From NCBI GenBank assembly GCA_910583725.1, contig CAJTXZ010000009.1, forward strand, positions 53,324 to 91,786: a stretch of DNA of 38,463 nucleotides, in the 5' to 3' direction. How positions within the stretch are numbered: the first letter of the stretch is position 1; each line of letters opens with the position of its first letter. Source of the stretch: an uncultured Vampirovibrio sp. Its GTDB lineage: Bacteria; Cyanobacteriota; Vampirovibrionia; Gastranaerophilales; Gastranaerophilaceae. Below, piece by piece: positions 17,244 to 24,217 of the stretch. The notes under the pieces were generated by a model. It searched no databases. It saw only the letters and a program-made list of their open reading frames with translations, and was not told the origin of the DNA. A program made the position numbers and the translations under genes.

Positions 17244-17467
17244 TCTTTTAATAATTCTTCCAATTTGTTTTTATCAACACCGTAATAACTAACGCCATCT
17301 ATAATTATATTTGGCCCTTTTGCACAAATATTTTCGCACCTTGAGCCGGTTATTTCAATCTTGGCTTCAAGATTATTTTCTTTTATATATTTTTCTATAA
17401 ATTCTAAATTTTGGTCATTTCCCCTTGCAAAGCAGGAGCTTCCCATACAAATTTTTATATTTTTCAT
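17240..17467 (-). CDS. Thioredoxin-like [2Fe-2S] ferredoxin
   Basis: 75 residues from the ATG at 17467, with AAAGG ten bases upstream; a TTG one codon earlier is possible. The cysteine pattern CMGSSC near the N-terminus and CENIC in the second half (C-x4-C and C-x3-C) is that of the thioredoxin-like [2Fe-2S] fold seen in NuoE/HydC and free-standing small ferredoxins. It overlaps the sensory hydrogenase gene by four bases, so it is likely an electron donor or acceptor for that protein. A similar small protein precedes the group B hydrogenase at 26162. Confidence 0.87.
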   Translation of the reverse strand: MKNIKICMGSSCFARGNDQNLEFIEKYIKENNLEAKIEITGSRCENICAKGPNIIIDGVSYYGVDKNKLEELLKE

Positions 17468-17535
17468 CAAAATAAGCCTTTAAATACAAATATATATGAA
17501 TATAAACCAAAAACGGGGCTATTGCAAAGGAAAAT

Positions 17536-17877
17536 TTATATTACGAAAGTTTTTATGTATTTGTATACATATTTTAGCTGTTCATCATCAAGTCTGTTAA
17601 TCAAGCCGTTCAAGGCTGTTTTTAAATCTTTTGGCGGCAGGAGGTGATAAAACTCAAATAAATCTTTAATTTCAATGTCAAAGGTGTTGGCAATTTTTAA
17701 TAACAGCTGTGGATTTGGCATATTTTTGCCAAGTTCTATGTTGCTTAAATGTTTGCTGTCAATTTCTATGATTTCAGATAATGTTTCCTGGCTCATTTTA
17801 TATTTTTGGCGGTATTCCCTTATTCTTTTCCCTACAAGCTTTTTAACGTCTATTTCTTTAAGTTCGTTGTTTAGCAT
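17536..17877 (-). CDS. XRE-family transcriptional regulator
   Basis: 113 residues. A Cro/C1-type helix-turn-helix spans about 12-70: KRIREYRQKYKMSQETLSEI, then the recognition helix DSKHLSNIELGKNMPNPQLLLKIA. The C-terminal 35 residues (LPPKDLKTALNGLINRLDDEQ) are helical and could dimerise. There is no ligand domain. It lies 68 bases upstream of the [2Fe-2S]/HydS/phosphatase genes on the same strand and is divergent from the large Gly-rich pilin-like gene, so it may control either or itself. Confidence 0.9.
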   Translation of the reverse strand: MLNNELKEIDVKKLVGKRIREYRQKYKMSQETLSEIIEIDSKHLSNIELGKNMPNPQLLLKIANTFDIEIKDLFEFYHLLPPKDLKTALNGLINRLDDEQLKYVYKYIKTFVI

Positions 17878-17953
17878 TTAAAGCAGTGTCCTTTTTGTTT
17901 ATCATTCAATAGCTATTATTTTGACTTTCTTTTAATGTTTTCTAAACCATAAT

Positions 17954-17994
17954 TTTGTCGAAAATTTGACAAATTTCCGATAATAATTTAGAAT
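17954..17994 (+). promoter_or_regulatory. Promoter of the Gly-rich pilin-like gene, with possible operator
   Basis: TTGACA (17966-17971), 17 bases, TAGAAT (17989-17994): a near-ideal sigma-70 promoter. An inverted repeat TTTGTC (17954-17959)/GACAAA (17968-17973) overlaps the -35, a position suited to a repressor, perhaps the divergent XRE protein. Transcription would begin near 18001 and leave a leader of about 85 bases. Confidence 0.7.
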
Positions 17995-18085
17995 GTTTAC
18001 GTAAAATTGTGGATTTTTGTTTAACAATTCGCCATTTTTACCCAAAAATTGTTTATCGTTCATCTTTTTAAGGAAATTGTTTATC

Positions 18086-20980
18086 ATGAAAAAATGTTCA
18101 TCTTTATCTGTGCTGAACAGATGCGTCTGTTTACGCCTAAAATTTTGTGGCGTTTGTTTTGGCAATAAACCAACAGTAAACCCAATAATATCAAAACACC
18201 AACCTAAGCAACACAAAGCACTGAACGGCAGGGCTGCTTTCTCTCTTGTCGAAATGCTTATGGCACTTCTTATTGCTTCATTATTGCTGGCAGCACTAGC
18301 GCCTGTAATGACAAAAAGGTTTAGTGAGAATGTAGTAGTTTCAGGAGCAATGGGCCCTATTGATACAGTAAAGAAAACCTTAGAAATAGAATATAATTCA
18401 GATATATGTTCTGATATAAAAACTGATAGCGCCGACAACAGTGTATATTGTGAAGGAGAATTTGAAGTACCTGAAAAAATAAACGGGGGCTTGAAGATTA
18501 CTGTAATAGGTGCTGGAGGCGGTGGAGGTGTTGCTCCAACAGCAGGATACACTGAATATACAACAGCAGGTTCTACTAATACTTTTACTGTACCATCAAT
18601 GACTGGGAATATAGAGGCGACGTTAATAAGTGGAGGAGCAGGCGGGGGTGCCGGGGGACAAGTACTAAAAACCCAAACGTTTGTTACCTATGGTAATGGG
18701 AATATGGTAGCTGATAGTAATAATGTTGTAACTGTTAACACATCAGGGACCGGGAGCTGGACCATACCTGAGGCTGTGCGTGGCAGAAATCTTTTAGGAT
18801 CTGCTTGTGGTGGCGGAGGCGGAGGGGGTGGAGCCTCTGGAACTTGGAAAGAAATAGCAGGAAGTATTGGCGGGGGCGGTGGTTCTGGAGCATATATCTT
18901 GAATAAGGTAATGAATTTTGGCTCCAATTCTTCTGTAACTTATTATATTGGTGGTGGAGGTGGCGGAGGTTTTGGACCATACAATATTAATACGACTTGC
19001 TTGGTAACAGGGCAAACGTATGGCGGAGGCGGCGGTGGCACTGGTGGAGGTAGTCAGGGGCTTGTAAATGCTGGTGCCTTGGTTACTGCATCAACCATTG
19101 GGGGAAAGGGTGGAAGCGGTCATCCTAATGGAGTTCAACCTCATTCAACCGTGCCGTATTCTGTTTACACTAACGGTGGCGATGGAGGACAGCCAGGAGG
19201 TGGCGAGGGGGCGTCTATACATTGGGGCGGATGCGCAGCAGGCGGAGGTGGTGGGGGTGGCGGAGCCTCGCAGATTGTAACGGGTTCAACCATACACTTA
19301 AATGCACCTGGCGGCGGCGGAGGCAGCGGGTACCAACGAACTGCCATTGTTGATGCTTGTCCTGCTAATACAGTTGCTGGCGGCGGAGGCGGTGGAGGTA
19401 CAGGTGGTGGCGATGGCGGAGGCCTGAATTCAAATCCCGGAAAGGGTGGCTTGCCTAATGGCGTTAACGGCTCCGGGGTTGCTGGTGGTAGAATAGATAC
19501 TATTTTTGGCAGTGGTGTTTATTGTGATGGCAGAGATGGCGGATTACAAGGAAACAGCTGGACAACTGGCATACATGGTGCTAGCGGCGCCATCCGTCTT
19601 GCCTACCTTGATTATGGTCCAGGAGGCTCCGGGGGTGGAGGGGCGCATATAGTTCCGATACAACAAGTCAAAATTAATCCAATGGATGTAATCAGCATAA
19701 AATTAGGATCTGGAGCTGCAGGCGGAACAGCAGGCGCAATAAATACGAATGCAACAATATCAAATCCAACAATAGGACAGAGTGCCTATACTAATGTTGG
19801 GCCCTTAATTACAAAGATATCTAAGGATTCAACCGTTCTATTATCCACTCCTAACAATGGCAATTATGGATTGTTTGGCGGTTCTCCAACAGGAGTGATA
19901 GAGGTTGGGGGTTTATATACTGGTGTGCATGGCGTAATAACAAACGGACTTTTGAATTCAATGCAAGGAATTTCTGTAGCAGGTTTCTCAAACACCGGAG
20001 GTAAATCTGCAAACAATGGCACTACCCTTGGAAATATCACTTACCCCAACGGCTCAACTGGTGGAGACGGCGGTACAACAACTACACCCTTCACCCGAAC
20101 CTGCACCCCTGGAAGAGGCGGTACTTCATCTTCCCCTAACGGAGGCAATGCAAGTGGCTATGGTTGCGGCGGGGGCGGGGGATATGGCCTTGCCAACGGA
20201 GGTATGGGTTCTGGAGGTTATGCAAGAATATCTTGGAATAAGTATTGGGATACTGCAAGTAATGCATATAAATTAGCCAGTGTTGGTGCAGCAGGAGGCG
20301 GTGCCAGCGGGAATATATTTAAATACTCTATTACTCCAAGAAAGGGAGAGATGATTAAATTCAGAATAGGAAAAGGAGGAGATGGGGCATATGTATCAAA
20401 TAATACCGTAATAAACGCTAAAAAAGGCGGAGATACATCATTTGGCGATGTTAAGGCAGGCGGAGGAAACCCTGGCTCAAATGTCACCACTAATCCCTCA
20501 TATAATCCATCCTCTCCAATATCAAATACTAATAACCCCCTAATAAACGGAATAGGAGGAATGCCATCTAATATATGTTCAAACGGAATTAAAAGTTTTA
20601 TTAATGACAGAAGTAAATGCACCCAAGGAATAAAAGGAAACGATGCTAATAATGCAACAGGAGGAAAAGGAGCAGACTTCATCGGATATACATATGAAAT
20701 AACAACAGAAACAAAAGGTCCGGATGGAACAATAACCTTAACAAAAACAAAGAAAACATTAACAGGAACAGGAGGCAATGGCGGCATACAAGGAGATAAC
20801 AGTAATGGAGAAGACTCTATTCAAACAAATGACAGCATATCATCAGGAGGAGGAGGAAGTGCAATAAGAGACCTAGGACAAGTATCATCATCAAGCCAAA
20901 CAAACATAACCCAAAACCCAACAAAAGGAGGCAAAGGTTCTCATGGAAGAATAATCCTTGAATGGAGCGAGTATAGGTAG
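18086..20980 (+). CDS. Very long glycine-rich type IV pilin-like surface protein
   Basis: 964 residues from the ATG at 18086 (AAGGA about ten bases upstream); an in-frame TTG at 18017 lacks a ribosome site. After a 40-50 residue basic, Cys-containing leader comes a prepilin-type segment, AAFSLVEMLMALLIASLLLAALAPV, with the conserved Glu at +5 after Phe; the residue before Phe is Ala rather than Gly, so processing by PilD may be atypical. The rest is a huge Gly-rich domain with many runs of four to seven glycines, broken by Ser/Thr/Asn/Tyr stretches and a few cysteines. Such a chain could form polyglycine-II-type sheets, as in some phage tail adhesins; this is inference. Glycine codons are mixed up to about 20330, then almost only GGA. 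Probably a pilus-tip or surface adhesin. Confidence 0.82.
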   Translation: MKKCSSLSVLNRCVCLRLKFCGVCFGNKPTVNPIISKHQPKQHKALNGRAAFSLVEMLMALLIASLLLAALAPVMTKRFSENVVVSGAMGPIDTVKKTLEIEYNSDICSDIKTDSADNSVYCEGEFEVPEKINGGLKITVIGAGGGGGVAPTAGYTEYTTAGSTNTFTVPSMTGNIEATLISGGAGGGAGGQVLKTQTFVTYGNGNMVADSNNVVTVNTSGTGSWTIPEAVRGRNLLGSACGGGGGGGGASGTWKEIAGSIGGGGGSGAYILNKVMNFGSNSSVTYYIGGGGGGGFGPYNINTTCLVTGQTYGGGGGGTGGGSQGLVNAGALVTASTIGGKGGSGHPNGVQPHSTVPYSVYTNGGDGGQPGGGEGASIHWGGCAAGGGGGGGGASQIVTGSTIHLNAPGGGGGSGYQRTAIVDACPANTVAGGGGGGGTGGGDGGGLNSNPGKGGLPNGVNGSGVAGGRIDTIFGSGVYCDGRDGGLQGNSWTTGIHGASGAIRLAYLDYGPGGSGGGGAHIVPIQQVKINPMDVISIKLGSGAAGGTAGAINTNATISNPTIGQSAYTNVGPLITKISKDSTVLLSTPNNGNYGLFGGSPTGVIEVGGLYTGVHGVITNGLLNSMQGISVAGFSNTGGKSANNGTTLGNITYPNGSTGGDGGTTTTPFTRTCTPGRGGTSSSPNGGNASGYGCGGGGGYGLANGGMGSGGYARISWNKYWDTASNAYKLASVGAAGGGASGNIFKYSITPRKGEMIKFRIGKGGDGAYVSNNTVINAKKGGDTSFGDVKAGGGNPGSNVTTNPSYNPSSPISNTNNPLINGIGGMPSNICSNGIKSFINDRSKCTQGIKGNDANNATGGKGADFIGYTYEITTETKGPDGTITLTKTKKTLTGTGGNGGIQGDNSNGEDSIQTNDSISSGGGGSAIRDLGQVSSSSQTNITQNPTKGGKGSHGRIILEWSEYR

Positions 20981-21122
20981 TTTTGCCCTAACGGGCAGGC
21001 ACTATTTTGCCATCTTTGGGTCGGGCTGTCCTTGCCTTTGCTTCACGCGCTTAATTATCAACGGTTGCAGCTTGCAGCCAGAGCTCATCACTCTGTCTTT
21101 CAGCTTCACCCTGGCTTACGCA

Positions 21123-21139
21123 ATCCAGTCCAGTGTCGG
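21123..21139. repeat. 17-bp direct repeat, copy 1
   Basis: ATCCAGTCCAGTGTCGG, identical to 21659-21675. In this copy it continues into GGACT and forms an AGTCC/GGACT hairpin. Confidence 0.8.
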
Positions 21140-21353
21140 ACTTCTTGGATTATTGCGGGTTCACAGGCTTCATCTGGCCTCTTGCTTCTCGCGCAGTCAT
21201 ATGGTTTTGACGGGCACAGGCAGACGTCACCGTCAACCCTATCACCCTTGGCTGTGGTGCGCTATTCACAAATGGCGTTTCACGCCTCGCCTCTATTTGT
21301 ACAAAATCTATTTGATTTTGTACAAATTGGGCCCTCAAGGAAATGCAAAATCC

Positions 21354-21451
21354 GCTGCCTGCCGCTTCATCAGCGTTAGACTCGCCCTTACATCCTTAAG
21401 GCCCGTTCGGTCTTATTGGGCGCGCCCTTGACAATTCGACTCTCACTGAAG
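21354..21451. repeat. 98-bp direct repeat, copy 1
   Basis: Begins GCTGCCTGCCGCTTCATCAG and ends CTCTCACTGAAG. It matches 21676-21772 almost throughout, with differences clustered at 21375-21381 and in the GC-rich part at 21419-21430. Confidence 0.85.
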
Positions 21452-21658
21452 CTCCTCTTGGAAATCAGAGATTTCCATCCTTTTACAGGATGAACTCTGA
21501 TTGTAAGGTTCTACTCCGTATCACCTAACAATCAGGGCCTTCCCACAAGGGGATGACGCTATCTGTAGTGCTCATACTTCGCACACAGCTAGGGCCTCGT
21601 CGCAACAGAACGGTTCTCGGCTCATCGCCGCTCGCTATCCGCACCGGCTTGAGCAAAT

Positions 21659-21675
21659 ATCCAGTCCAGTGTCGG
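21659..21675. repeat. 17-bp direct repeat, copy 2
   Basis: Identical to 21123-21139 and joined directly to copy 2 of the longer repeat. Confidence 0.8.
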
Positions 21676-21772
21676 GCTGCCTGCCGCTTCATCAGCGCCA
21701 GTTCGCCCTTACATCCTTAAGGCCCGTTCGGTCTTATTGAGCGCGTCGCGCCACAATTCGACTCTCACTAAG
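21676..21772. repeat. 98-bp direct repeat, copy 2 (97 bp)
   Basis: Second copy of the repeat at 21354-21451. The segment TTACATCCTTAAGGCCCGTT and the TCTTATT after it are unchanged between the copies. Confidence 0.85.
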
Positions 21773-21779
21773 ATTTTAG

Positions 21780-21947
21780 ATAAAACAACTTTTCTTTGGA
21801 GTGCTTTTTGTAACCTTTAGCACTCCTTTTTCTTATGTTAGTGCTGCGGCTGGCTTTAAAACTTCCTGTAATAATATAACAATTGCAGGAATTTGTGCTG
21901 GCAGCAAGGATAAGGAATTATTTTATACGCCAAACGGGGCTTTTTAA
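21780..21947 (+). CDS. Possible tiny secreted protein lacking a normal start codon
   Basis: An open frame of 55 codons after a TAG at 21777, starting ATA AAA CAA. The conceptual protein has the shape of a Sec signal peptide (KQLFFGVLFVTFSTPFSYVSA) followed by a short mature part with two cysteines (SCNNITIAGICAGSKDKELF) that ends YTPNGAF. No ATG exists. GTG at 21801 would cut the signal peptide short and has no spaced Shine-Dalgarno. So it is either started at a rare codon, a broken gene, or chance reading of T-rich DNA. A terminator-like hairpin (21798-21834) overlaps it, which argues against coding. Confidence 0.25.
   Translation: MKQLFFGVLFVTFSTPFSYVSAAAGFKTSCNNITIAGICAGSKDKELFYTPNGAF
21798..21834 (+). 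terminator. Terminator-like hairpin after the structured block
   Basis: GGAGTGCT/AGCACTCC, a perfect 8-bp stem with a 13-base loop, followed by TTTTTCTT. It could end transcription from the Gly-rich gene or the structured block. Confidence 0.6.
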
Positions 21948-21999
21948 TTGTGATTTTTGCAATATAATTTGCAAATAAACAGGAAATTTAAAATTTTTG

Positions 22000-22028
22000 T
22001 GGACAAATGTTTTAAAAAGTTGTAGTAT
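22000..22028 (+). promoter_or_regulatory. Promoter of amtB-glnB
   Basis: TGGACA (22000-22005), 17 bases, TAGTAT (22023-22028). The predicted leader is about 27 bases. No sigma-54 or NtcA-type site is obvious. Confidence 0.5.
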
Positions 22029-22061
22029 TACCTATGTAGTAAATTTAATGAAAGATAGAAT

Positions 22062-23459
22062 ATGAGCGAAAATCAAGTAACTGCCGCGGCTTCTGACACT
22101 GGAAAGAATGAGGCTGTGCAGATTTCAAGGACTGCAAGAATATGTATCGCTGCAGTATTGTTAGCTTTAGCGGTAATTGCAGGCACTATAATCAGTGTTA
22201 GAGAGACTTTTGGCGAATTCATAGAACAGAGTCCCTTGATAAACGGGGCTGACACGGGGTTTGTATTTATCTCTGCGTGTCTTGTAATGCTTATGACACC
22301 TGCTTTAGCGCTTTTTTACGGCGGTATGGTTCGAAAAAAGAATGTTTTGGGCACTATGATGCAAAGCTTTGTAACACTTGGCGTTGTGACGTTTATATGG
22401 ATAGCATACGGCTACAGCCTTGCTTTTGGGCCCGATGTTAATCATTTAATCGGAAACCTTGACTGGGCAGGGCTTCAACACGTGACGCTTGCCCCAAACC
22501 CGTCATACAGCACCACTATTCCGCATCAGTTATTTATGATGTTTCAGATGATGTTTGCATGTCTTACTCCTGCCTTGATTACAGGAGCTTTTGCCGGCAG
22601 ATTTAAATTTAAAGCTTATATTATGTTTTTAATTTTGTGGATAACTTTTATCTATTGCCCGCTTGCTCACTGGGTTTGGGGTGATGGCGGCTGGATAAAA
22701 AACCTCGGCGGTCTTGATTTTGCCGGCGGTTTGGTTGTGCATATAGGCTCTGGCGCTGCAGCACTTGCTGCCTGTCTTGTTTTGGGCCCCAGATTCGGCT
22801 ACAAAAAAGAGGCAATGCCTCCTCATAACCTCACTTTGACCTTTATCGGTGCTGCTTTATTATGGATTGGCTGGTTCGGGTTTAACGCCGGGAGTGCCTT
22901 GTCTGCCGGACAATTAGCGGTTTCGGCTTTTGTGACAACGCAAATAGGCGCCGGGATGGGTGTTATTTCTTGGTGCTTAATTGAATGGGCAAACAGAGGC
23001 AGGCCAACTGTTTTAGGTGCATTATCAGGCGGTGTTGCAGGCCTTGTTGCTATTACGCCGGCATCAGGGTTTGTATCTCCCAGCGCAGCGCTTGTTATAG
23101 GCTTTTTAGCAGGCCTTGTGTGTTATCTTGCTGTCAGCCTTAAATCCAAGTTCGATTATGATGACAGCCTTGATGTCGTGGGTATTCACGGTGTCGGCGG
23201 AGTGCTTGGAAGCCTTCTTGTTGGCGTGTTTAGCTCTACTTTAATTAATTCTGACGGCGCAGACGGCCTTATATTTGGCTCTTGGAATTTACTTGGGGCG
23301 CAAACTATTAGTACACTTGTATCTATCGCGTTTTCATTCTTTGGAACATGGCTGATACTGGTATTTTTGAGCAAATTTATGGAGCTTCGTGTGACTGAAA
23401 GGCAGGAGATGAAAGGGCTTGACATTACACAGCACAGTGAAAACTGCTACAGACTTTAG
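22062..23459 (+). CDS. amtB: Ammonium transporter AmtB
   Basis: 465 residues, Amt/MEP/Rh family, with about eleven membrane helices plus an extra N-terminal hydrophobic segment (ARICIAAVLLALAVIAGTII). Family marks: DTGFVFISACLVMLMTPALALFYGG, DFAGGLVVHIGSG (first pore histidine), LLWIGWFGFNAGSAL and DVVGIHGVGG (second pore histidine). It conducts ammonium/ammonia across the inner membrane as a trimer. The P-II gene follows 65 bases downstream in the classic amtB-glnK pairing, in which the P-II T-loop blocks the channel at high nitrogen. The Shine-Dalgarno before the ATG is weak (GAAAGA). Confidence 0.97.
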   Translation: MSENQVTAAASDTGKNEAVQISRTARICIAAVLLALAVIAGTIISVRETFGEFIEQSPLINGADTGFVFISACLVMLMTPALALFYGGMVRKKNVLGTMMQSFVTLGVVTFIWIAYGYSLAFGPDVNHLIGNLDWAGLQHVTLAPNPSYSTTIPHQLFMMFQMMFACLTPALITGAFAGRFKFKAYIMFLILWITFIYCPLAHWVWGDGGWIKNLGGLDFAGGLVVHIGSGAAALAACLVLGPRFGYKKEAMPPHNLTLTFIGAALLWIGWFGFNAGSALSAGQLAVSAFVTTQIGAGMGVISWCLIEWANRGRPTVLGALSGGVAGLVAITPASGFVSPSAALVIGFLAGLVCYLAVSLKSKFDYDDSLDVVGIHGVGGVLGSLLVGVFSSTLINSDGADGLIFGSWNLLGAQTISTLVSIAFSFFGTWLILVFLSKFMELRVTERQEMKGLDITQHSENCYRL

Positions 23460-23524
23460 TTTTACGTAGATACTAAGTCAAAAACAGCCACCGGATAATG
23501 TTTTTAAGGATAAGGATTTTATAA

Positions 23525-23863
23525 ATGAAGAAAATTGAAGCTATAGTTAGGCCTTACACGGTTGAAATTATAAAAAATGAACTGAATAAGATAGGGATAG
23601 GCGGCATGACGGTTTCAAGCGTCGAAGGGTTTGGTAATCAGGGCGGACATACTGAGGTTTACCGCGACAAGGAAATGTGCGTATCATTTGTGCCAAAGTC
23701 TAAGATTGAGATTGTGCTTGATGATTGGCGTGTGGAAGAGGTTATTAAAGTAATCTTAGAAAACGCTAGAAGCGGGCAAATAGGGGATGGCAAGATTTTT
23801 GTATTGCCGGTTGAAAATGCTATTAAGATACGCACAGGCGAATGGGGTGAAAAAGCACTCTAA
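23525..23863 (+). CDS. P-II nitrogen regulatory protein without Tyr51
   Basis: 112 residues, P-II family (GlnB/GlnK). N-terminal KKIEAIVRPYTVEIIKNEL, T-loop GNQGGHTEVYRDKE, B-loop GDGKIFVLPVENAIKIRTGE and the C-terminal EKAL are in place, so ATP/ADP and 2-oxoglutarate binding is expected. The uridylylation site Tyr51 is Met51 and position 49 (Ser in photosynthetic cyanobacteria) is Lys, so neither covalent modification known for P-II can happen there. Being next to amtB, it most likely acts as a GlnK-type gate on AmtB, governed only by effector binding. It is likely cotranscribed with amtB; a terminator follows at 23956. Confidence 0.95.
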   Translation: MKKIEAIVRPYTVEIIKNELNKIGIGGMTVSSVEGFGNQGGHTEVYRDKEMCVSFVPKSKIEIVLDDWRVEEVIKVILENARSGQIGDGKIFVLPVENAIKIRTGEWGEKAL

Positions 23864-24217
23864 GCTTTTATAAGCAGCCATTACAAGTGTAAAATACAAC
23901 AGCTTTTATTTTGCTAAAAATATATTAAAGACAAAGGCTGATTATATAATTTTACAAAGCGCTCTGTTATGTAAAAATTGAGCGCTTTTTGCATAAAATT
24001 GTGTATAACTACCTTAATTAGAAAGGTCTTAAAAAAGCGATTAGAAAACAACAAACAGCCTTGCTTTAAATCAATTTTTCCATATATTTTTGTAAATTTT
24101 TGTAACAATTGTCTTATTTTCTTTATTTATATAGCAAAAAAAAATTTGTTTCAGTTTTACTAATACAAGTACAAAAATTTTACTTTTATAGCCAGCTTTA
24201 GTGGAAGGGAAAAATAT
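23864..24217. other. Intergenic spacer
   Basis: About 350 A/T-rich bases. They hold the terminator at 23956-23990 and the ribosome site GAAGGG (eight bases before the ATG at 24218). No gene and no convincing promoter pair are visible. Confidence 0.5.
23956..23990 (+). terminator. Terminator of amtB-glnB
   Basis: AAAGCGCTC/GAGCGCTTT, a perfect 9-bp stem with a 15-base loop, followed by TT, about 95 bases after the P-II stop codon. Confidence 0.75.

Larger units (their letters stand above)
20984..21772. ncRNA. Candidate large structured non-coding RNA or repeat element
   Basis: About 790 bases, visibly GC-richer than the surroundings, with no believable protein: the open frames are rich in Arg, Cys, His and Ser and are not conserved-looking. 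Strong hairpins: 21203-21238 (GGTT..GACGG/CCGTCAACC, one 2-base bulge), 21295-21327 (perfect 13 bp, ATTTGTACAAAAT), 21460-21476 (7 bp, 3-base loop), 21477-21491 (5 bp) and 21497-21535 (11 of 12 pairs). It has a 98/97-bp direct repeat and a shorter 17-bp one, and a diverged inverted match at 1-135. The strand is unknown; the hairpin at 21798-21834 would end a + strand transcript. A relic of a mobile element is the main alternative. No known RNA family recognised. Confidence 0.4.

Noticed and set aside
18017..18085. Upstream TTG start for the Gly-rich protein
   Set aside because: No Shine-Dalgarno, lies very close to the predicted transcript start, and the added residues are not leader-like; ATG at 18086 has AAGGA.
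17932..18552. Minus-strand Pro-rich frame opposite the Gly-rich gene
   Set aside because: Proline runs are the mirror of glycine codons; no ribosome site. The same holds for the frames at 18688-18980, 19165-19347 and 20218-20787.
21295..21327. Terminal inverted repeats of an insertion sequence
   Set aside because: The 13-bp arms are only 7 bases apart and there is no transposase; it is a hairpin.
20958..21431. 157-codon and neighbouring frames in the GC-rich block (also 21032-21379 +, 21150-21338 -)
   Set aside because: Rich in Arg/Cys/His/Ser, no ribosome sites, overlapping on both strands, and interrupted by repeats and strong hairpins; better read as non-coding.
20984..21772. CRISPR array
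   Set aside because: Only two copies of a 98-bp repeat about 320 bp apart, with no regular short spacers and no cas genes.
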